A DNA stretch of 64,000 nt from Panicum virgatum (Eukaryota; Streptophyta; Magnoliopsida; Poales; Poaceae), in contig NC_053147.1 in the NCBI RefSeq assembly GCF_016808335.1, positions 68,384,960 to 68,448,959 on the forward strand. The letters run 5' to 3'. The position numbers and the translations under genes were made by a program. Below the pieces are notes generated by a model. It did no database searches. It had not been told where the DNA came from and saw only the letters and a program-made list of their open reading frames with translations. Shown here one piece after another: positions 58,298 to 64,000 of this stretch; the stretch's first letter is position 1, and every line of letters starts with the position of its first letter.

Positions 58298-59309
58298 CCG
58301 CCGCCGGGGCGGCCCGACACCGCTGCTTTCTCTCGCTACATTCAGTTCCGAGCGTCACGACGTGTCCTGCACAAGCAGATGCTACAATACAATCGGCATC
58401 GGCATCCCTTGGAAAGGAGATTTCTTTGTTGCAATTCCTAAACGATCTCGTGGACAATGACAAGATCTGGCAGCCTGCGGGGACATGGGCAAATAAATGG
58501 AGTTATCTGAAAAGGCCGCGTGAAAAAATCGTGGACGTACGTTTCAAAAAAAAATCGTGGACCAGTAAATCGGATTGGATTTCGTCCCCGTGCATAGGCA
58601 AAACGGTTGTTGGAGTTCGTCGACATGCATTGTATCAATCTCGGTGCATAAATTTATAGCATAGTTACCAAGATTAAGAATTAGCTAACCGTGCTGCTAG
58701 CTCGGTTCATAGAAATGAAATGAAACTCCTTGCTCATCCTATAAAACTCACTCATTCTCCCTTATCGACATTTCAGCAAAATTGATAATATAACATTTGT
58801 TTTAATCCTATGAAACTCTCTGTAAAATCCTCCATTGAGACTGGTGTTCGACTCACTAAATGCCTATGAGTTTATTTAACCATACGCCCCACGCGTGTCA
58901 TAGAGGAATTGAATAATTATTTGGAAACGAATAATTTCAGCAGCGCCATTCATCCATCCCCTCAAAAGAAAAAACAGATGAGCTGAAGAAATATCAGCAG
59001 AGCAGTTGACACCCACTCACCAACCACTTGCGTTGCAGATGCAGGTGGTGGCGTGGTAGGAGTAGGAGCACCTACCACTAGACTGCCCTTTTTTCCCCTG
59101 CCGTGGGGCCCGCAGATAGTACATAATCGATCCCACTTCCCTCTCCGCCGAGAACAGAGATAATGACCTCCCTAATCCACTGACAAGGCCTGGATGGGAG
59201 TTGCATTGCAATCAGCAGGGAGCCGGGGACTGTGAAATTGGCAACCTATGATATGATTCGCCTAATTCTGACCGACGAGATGGAATGGTACGAAGGTTGG
59301 TGAGGAAAT
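58298..59309. other. Upstream region of the F-box gene, no further gene seen
   Basis: 58298-58420 is GC-rich, with a CTCTCGCTACATTC stretch on the plus strand, and probably holds the 5'UTR and promoter. 58640-58900 has the character of a decayed MITE (CCTATAAAACTCAC and CCTATGAAACTC), but no clean ends were found. Confidence 0.4.
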
Positions 59310-59318
59310 TTTTAATTA

Positions 59319-60492
59319 GAGTAAATTGCACCATCATACAACAACTTGTTAGGTGGGTGCAAATTGGTCCAACATCTTGTAAAGTGCTCAATTTAGTATA
59401 ATAACTTGATAGCTGGGTGCAGATTCATCCAAAAACTTAAAAAATACTTAATTTAGTGCAATAACTTGGTAAATTGGTGCATTCACAGTCCAAACGTTAC
59501 ACGACAATATATTTGCTAACGTCAAGTCACAATAAAAAGTATATTCACGTCGGAATGTATTATTTGACCGTAGATTTTTGTGTCGCAATGGACATCAATA
59601 ATTTTATTTTATTTTCAAAATAAATTAATTATTGGTTTATCAAAATAATATATTATTTAACTACCATTACAACATCAACATATTAAGCAAAGTAGATAAA
59701 CATCAATAATTCTTAAATTTTATATTTGGAAATTATTGATGGTGATACGGTTGTTGCTTTTCAACTATGTACAATTCTTTATTAGTTCAAATGCAAACAA
59801 GTTTTAGAATTATTACACCATTAGCATAACTCAAACACTGAAGTCGATAAGAGAGACCCTGAAACCTTAGGTTTCTTCTGCGCTTCTGCTCATGTATTCA
59901 ACAATGCTCATGTTTGTTTCTGTTTATTTGGCTCATTTATTCTTTCTAACGAATATATGAGGCTTTAAAAATATATATACCAAGCTCCTAAAAGGTATCA
60001 ATAGTTTGTATCAACGTATTGCTTTTTTAGTTTAATAGTGCATATAATCAAACATATCGGAAAACAGTGAGGGTGAATTTCTTAATATTGAATATCAAAT
60101 TAAATAGTTTTAATTAAAATTAAATCACTATACACAAATAATTAATATAAAGATATAACATTAATTTCTAAACAGTGAGGGTTTTTTTATCCTGACTGAA
60201 TACATGCCACGCAGGCGCAACATAAAAATCAATGGTCAAATAATATTTAATAATTTATCCTAACATGAATATACTCTTTATTGAGACTTTGCGTTAGCTA
60301 CATTGACGTATAATATTTGGACTGTGAATGCACCTATTTGACAAGTTATTGTATTAAATTGTGCATTTTACAAGTTATTGGATCGATTTGCACCCAGCTA
60401 TCAAGTTATTGTACTAAATTGAGAATTTTATAATTTGTTGAACCAATTTGCACCCACCTGACAAGTTGGTATACGGTGGGTATAATTTACTC
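59319..60492. mobile_element. 1174-bp Mutator-type MITE
   Basis: Begins GAGTAAATT and ends AATTTACTC, with long inverted arms (about 59319-59570 and 60230-60492). A perfect 9-bp duplication TTTTAATTA (59310-59318, 60493-60501) is the hallmark of Mutator-like elements. Each arm is itself built of three ~60-bp tandem motifs (AACTTGATAGCTGGGTGCA and variants). The AT-rich centre contains no transposase. Confidence 0.9.
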
Positions 60493-60765
60493 TTTTAATT
60501 AAGCAGCTTTTCTGCTAATGAATCTCCACTGCTGCTACTGGCCCGCCGCCCTCTGGTCGCCGTCACGGTTGTTGAGATGCCCTGATCAGCAGGAGTGCAG
60601 GACCACAATCCGGATTCGTCCCTGAAAGAGTACGCCTCCTGTCGTGCTGAACTGATTGGGTGGTAGTCTGCGGCTGGTCCGCTGGTCAGCACTGATTCTC
60701 TGGTCTATTGAACTGAATCACCGCTTCATGCATGTGTACCCAAAAAAGAATCACCGCTTCATGCT

Positions 60766-60995
60766 GCCCTGTTTAGTTCCAAATTTTTTTGCACAGTATA
60801 TATCACATCAATCTTCGGACACATGAAGTATTAAATGCAGTTGAAAAAATAACTAATTACATAGTCTAACTGATTAGCACGAGCTGAATTTTTTAAACCT
60901 AATTAGTTCATATTGGACACTATTTGTCAAGTAACAATGAAATGTGCTACAGTACCAAAATCCAAACTTTTTCACCAACTAAACACATACTCTCC
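60766..60995. mobile_element. MITE of the GTTTAGTTCC family (copy 1)
   Basis: Starts CCCTGTTTAGTTCC and ends CACCAACTAAACAC. Contains TCTTCGGACACATGAAGTAT and GAAATGTGCTACAGTACC, a combination very common in panicoid grasses. Target duplication not clear. Confidence 0.7.
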
Positions 60996-61057
60996 TTTTA
61001 GCTACTTTTAACTTCAAAGATTCCAAATAGATGGGTATTTGGAGCTAAAATAAATTA

Positions 61058-61622
61058 GGTGGTGTTTGGTTGCTAAAAGTCTCTAGACTAATTTTAGTTC
61101 ATAAACTAAAAGCTTTAGACCCTACGTGTTTGGTTCCAAAGACTAAAAGGGACTGGAGGCCATTAAATAAGTGCACAAAGTACCATATTACCTCTAATAT
61201 GCATGCATCCAAGAGGTGGGGACCGAGAGTAGGAGTGGAATAGTAGGCCTCATATAGACTAAAAGTACCAAAAAGCTCATCAAGTGGGCCTTCTCATTCT
61301 TTAGCCCCCAAAAGTCCCTACTGTTTGGTTCTTTAGCCTCTAAAGTCTCAGAGACTTAGGGGGTGTTTAGTTCCCAAAAAAATTTCTACAGTACCCATCA
61401 CATAGAATCTTCGGACACATGCATGAAGTATTAAATGCACTTGAAAAATAACTAATTGCATAATTTAACTGATTAGAACGAGATGAATCTTTTAATCCTA
61501 ATTAATTCATAATTAGACATTAATTATCAAATAACAACGAAATGTGCTACAGTACCCAAATCCAAACTTTTTCACCAACTAAATACCCCATCATACAAAA
61601 GTCCTATGAACCAAACAGGATC
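61058..61622. mobile_element. Tourist-like MITE (TTA target) hosting a second MITE
   Basis: Ends GGTGGTGTTTGGTTG and GAACCAAACAGGATC, flanked by TTA on both sides (61055-61057, 61623-61625), as for PIF/Harbinger elements. The interior has CTAAAAGTCTCTAGACTAATTTTAG-type inverted motifs (given in pieces: CTAAAAGTCTC, GACTAATTTTAG). Interrupted at 61360 by the next feature. Confidence 0.6.
61360..61589. mobile_element. MITE of the GTTTAGTTCC family (copy 2, nested)
   Basis: Starts GGGGTGTTTAGTTCCC and ends AACTAAATACCCC. It shares the GGACACATG...AAGTATTAAATG and ACGAAATGTGCTACAGTACC segments with copy 1 at 60766. Nested in the Tourist-like MITE, so it inserted later. No target duplication could be fixed. 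Confidence 0.72.
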
Positions 61623-61625
61623 TTA

Positions 61626-62480
61626 GTCTCCTTAAAAATTTAGCTCCTCCAAAAGGTGCTTATTATGGCTATTTCTGCATGTACTCCATCAAAAGTTACT
61701 ATTCTTTTCACCTCCCATGCATGGAAAGTAGAGTCAATAATTGGTATGTGTGCTTTAGTTCTCGAATTAGTCTACGGATCTTACAACTCTAGAAACTAAC
61801 CTTTATAGTGCTAATTCAAAGGCTAAACTTTAATCCTCAAATTAGTCCAAGGCTAAAGAACCAGACAAAACCAAGGTTCTATTGGGTTAGGACTAGGAAT
61901 AGCACGAAAAATCTGTTCATCTTGATCGCCCTCCCTCTGGAGGGCCTGATTACATTTAGGTTCTTCTTTGTTGACTTTCATTAATACAATGGGTCTTATT
62001 TTATAAAGACACTGATTTGACCCTTAAAAAAATATTCTATCCAAATCCATTTAACTTTATCTCTTTTCTAACAAACCAACTATTTGCAGCCCTGTTCACA
62101 AATCACGAGCTTAAGTGCTCGTGGGCCTAGGCCTGTGGCCGGCTCACTTGCCATAACAGGTTCATTGCACCTGGACGTGCGCTTGCAGATCCATATCCCT
62201 AGAGTATGTTCACTCTGGTCTGAAAAACACACGCCACTTTCAGCTGTGCAGTGCAAACCATGGTGGTTTTAACCACGGGATCCATCCATCCCCTCACGAA
62301 TGCAGGGATTCCACTCTTAATCAATCTCTGACTGCCCCATCCCAAGAGATGCTGCTTGCTGGGGTAAGGTAATTTTACAGAGACCAATGCTACTCTACAG
62401 TGGATTTGCATTGCTTGCTTTTAAACAAAAACACACAGTGACATAGTAAAAGTAAAAAAAAATGATGAGATATTTAATAT
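61626..62480. other. No gene seen
   Basis: Relics of CTAAAG/CTTTAG MITE-like motifs lie at 61740-61870. Short frames on either strand have no recognisable motif. Confidence 0.5.
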
Positions 62481-62495
62481 TCTACGGGGGGAGAA

Positions 62496-63076
62496 TGTTG
62501 GCGGCTTGCGGCGGGCTGTCGACGCGCCTGCCACTCCCATTCGCCGCGTAGTGTCATTTTTGTGGGTCTCGTGACGGACAAGGGCCACGGGAGGCCCTGC
62601 CATTGGCCCGGGCCACTGCCAGCCTGGCCACTTCTCACTCTATCGAGCGGTTTTTATGTATTTTCTCTTTCTTTTTCGGGCTGAGCAAAGCTGGACGCAA
62701 CACAAGGACGGAGCTTGCAATTGCAATGCTGTTGAGCACAGTACTAGTAGTGTTGATCGTTGGAGCACAGCAGATTGCGGCCGCACCGTCAGCACTCACA
62801 CTCCCTGCCTGCTTTGTCACCTGTCCCTGTCCAACACGGCTACACTCGGTTAATATAATTGTTGGCGACGATTTCTTTTCAATAGAAAGATTCGAAACTC
62901 GACTAAGAATGGGACCCGCAGCAATGGCAGCCACTCACATAGCACCCTTTCTCGACCTCTAAAATCGCCTAGTTGCATATTTTCCATAGGGAAGTCTTTG
63001 CATTTGAATGTGGGCCTGGTGTATGCTGACACTTCACACGGAGAGCGCATCTATATATCCGTCTCTACGTGCTACA
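62496..63076 (+). mobile_element. LTR remnant with PPT on its left and PBS on its right
   Basis: GGGGGGAGAA (62486-62495) directly precedes TGTTGGCGGC, and CTACA (ends 63076) is directly followed by a Copia-like primer site (TGGTATCAG at 63078). The 581 bp between have TG...CA ends. The flanking five bases differ (GAGAA, ATGGT), so it is not a simple solo LTR. A TATA-like CTATATATCC sits only about 20 bp from the right end, which is unusual. Confidence 0.5.
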
Positions 63077-63116
63077 ATGGTATCAGCCCTAGTGTCCATT
63101 TCGCAATGTAATAAAG

Positions 63117-63284
63117 GTCTGTTTGGATGAACTAAAGTTGAATAGCATCTATTAGCATTCATATCTTTACCAAAGTTTTTGAATTTTAACTAAACTTTAG
63201 CTCACCCTATTAACACTATTGTTTATGTGCACTAGTGCTAAAGTTTAGCACTTTCACCTATTAACACTTGGATCCAAATGGAAC
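63117..63284. mobile_element. Decayed MITE
   Basis: GTCTGTTTGGATGAAC at the left and TTGGATCCAAATGGAAC at the right form imperfect inverted ends, with internal CTAAAGTTTAGCAC and TATTAGCA motifs. A similar left end (CTCTGTTTGGATGG) occurs at 53366-53379. Confidence 0.5.
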
Positions 63285-63289
63285 TGCTT

Positions 63290-64000
63290 TACTTGGGAGT
63301 ACGAAACTGTAAATGCAAATATGGCTTTTTGGAGAGGGAGGACCATACATCATGGTCCATTTGGATTTGTGTGCTCTGGTAGGCGGGCGCACTTGTTGTT
63401 AATAGGTTGGTTGGTTTTTATTGTTATTCCCTAAAAGCTAAAGTAGTGCATGAAGGGTGGTAGAATATTGAGAAATAAATAATCACGATGTTTTTTTTAA
63501 AAGAAAAGTATACACCGAATAATAAAGCACAGTAGTGCAAGTAGCATGCCACTATCTCACCAACCCCAACTTTTTTTTTGGCGTCACCTACTCCGGCCCA
63601 CCCCCCATGTGTTTGCTACATCAACCGCTACCAGTTCTCATGAGGCCTCGTTCTGATTGGCAAGTTCTAGGAGAACATTTATTTCTTTTTTTTAAATAAA
63701 AGAAAAAAGACAAACGGCCCATGCCCCTTTCTGCGCCAAACATACTAAATAATAATGGTAGACTAGTAGTACTGAAATACAAATACTAGTATTTAGTAAT
63801 GGCCATCAGGCCATGCTGCATCGATCGATCACGCATAATGATGATGAACCACTGAAAGAGAGACAAGCTTTCCAGAAAGCGTCTTTAATTTGTTCGGTGG
63901 AAGCACAATTGGCATGCCCTGGATGCACACACTACCATCGTGCCCGGCAAATAATTTCTTCTTTTATGAAAGAGTGCGATTTGAATATCTTAACTAATTA
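63290..64000. other. No gene seen
   Basis: AT-rich sequence with poly-A/T runs (63490, 63570, 63685). No frame or element with clean ends was found. Confidence 0.5.

Noticed and set aside
61360..61589. Target duplication for the nested MITE
   Set aside because: Flanks GACTTAG and ATCATAC do not match in any frame tried, so no superfamily is assigned.

Overview
The window is nuclear DNA of a grass, probably panicoid. The signs are a split 5'UTR on the one intact gene, tRNA-derived SINE and MITE families of grass type, grass Copia and Gypsy LTR styles, and a CACTA (En/Spm) TNP2 transposase. There is no bacterial-style operon, CRISPR array, rRNA or true tRNA gene. All comparisons were made by eye.

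Positions 1-52985 are a tandem array with a period near 10.67 kb: U1 1-17166, U2 17167-27833, U3 27834-38499, U4 38500-48056 and U5 48057-52985 (partial). Each full unit joins two parts. The first is a ~4.9 kb non-transposon segment: three diverged GC-rich modules, a 403-bp solo LTR, a possible plus-strand terminal exon, and the last two exons of a small minus-strand gene. The second is a ~5.8 kb piece of a CACTA element on the minus strand: a broken TNP2-like transposase, an unidentified reading frame, three subrepeats carrying inverted pairs of GPN1-type GTPase fragments, and a TATA promoter with a 13-bp inverted repeat. U1-U3 also carry a 1122-bp solo LTR inside the transposase and a 17-bp frameshift deletion; U4 has the empty site and no deletion but two nonsense codons. 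Diagnostic bases show that U2 and U3 are hybrids (U4-like left, U1-like right), as expected from unequal crossing-over.

U1 is interrupted by a complete 6470-bp LTR retrotransposon (265-6734) with matching LTRs, a 5-bp target duplication, PBS and PPT, but no polyprotein (LARD-like). Its interior holds eight stem-loops with an almost constant 17-nt apex and stems that changed in a compensated way, which I consider the most interesting signal in the window.

U5 runs right into 52986-53630, where a mitochondrial-presequence-like first exon lies 524 bp upstream of the amplified exons 2-3. U5 therefore looks like the parent locus, and in U1-U4 the CACTA piece is fused inside that intron. The remaining right flank (53.7-64 kb) holds a 710-bp inverted-repeat element, a SINE with a 15-bp target duplication, one intact F-box gene (57022-58209, minus), a 1174-bp Mutator-type MITE with a 9-bp target duplication, nested MITEs, and an odd LTR remnant with a PPT on one side and a PBS on the other.
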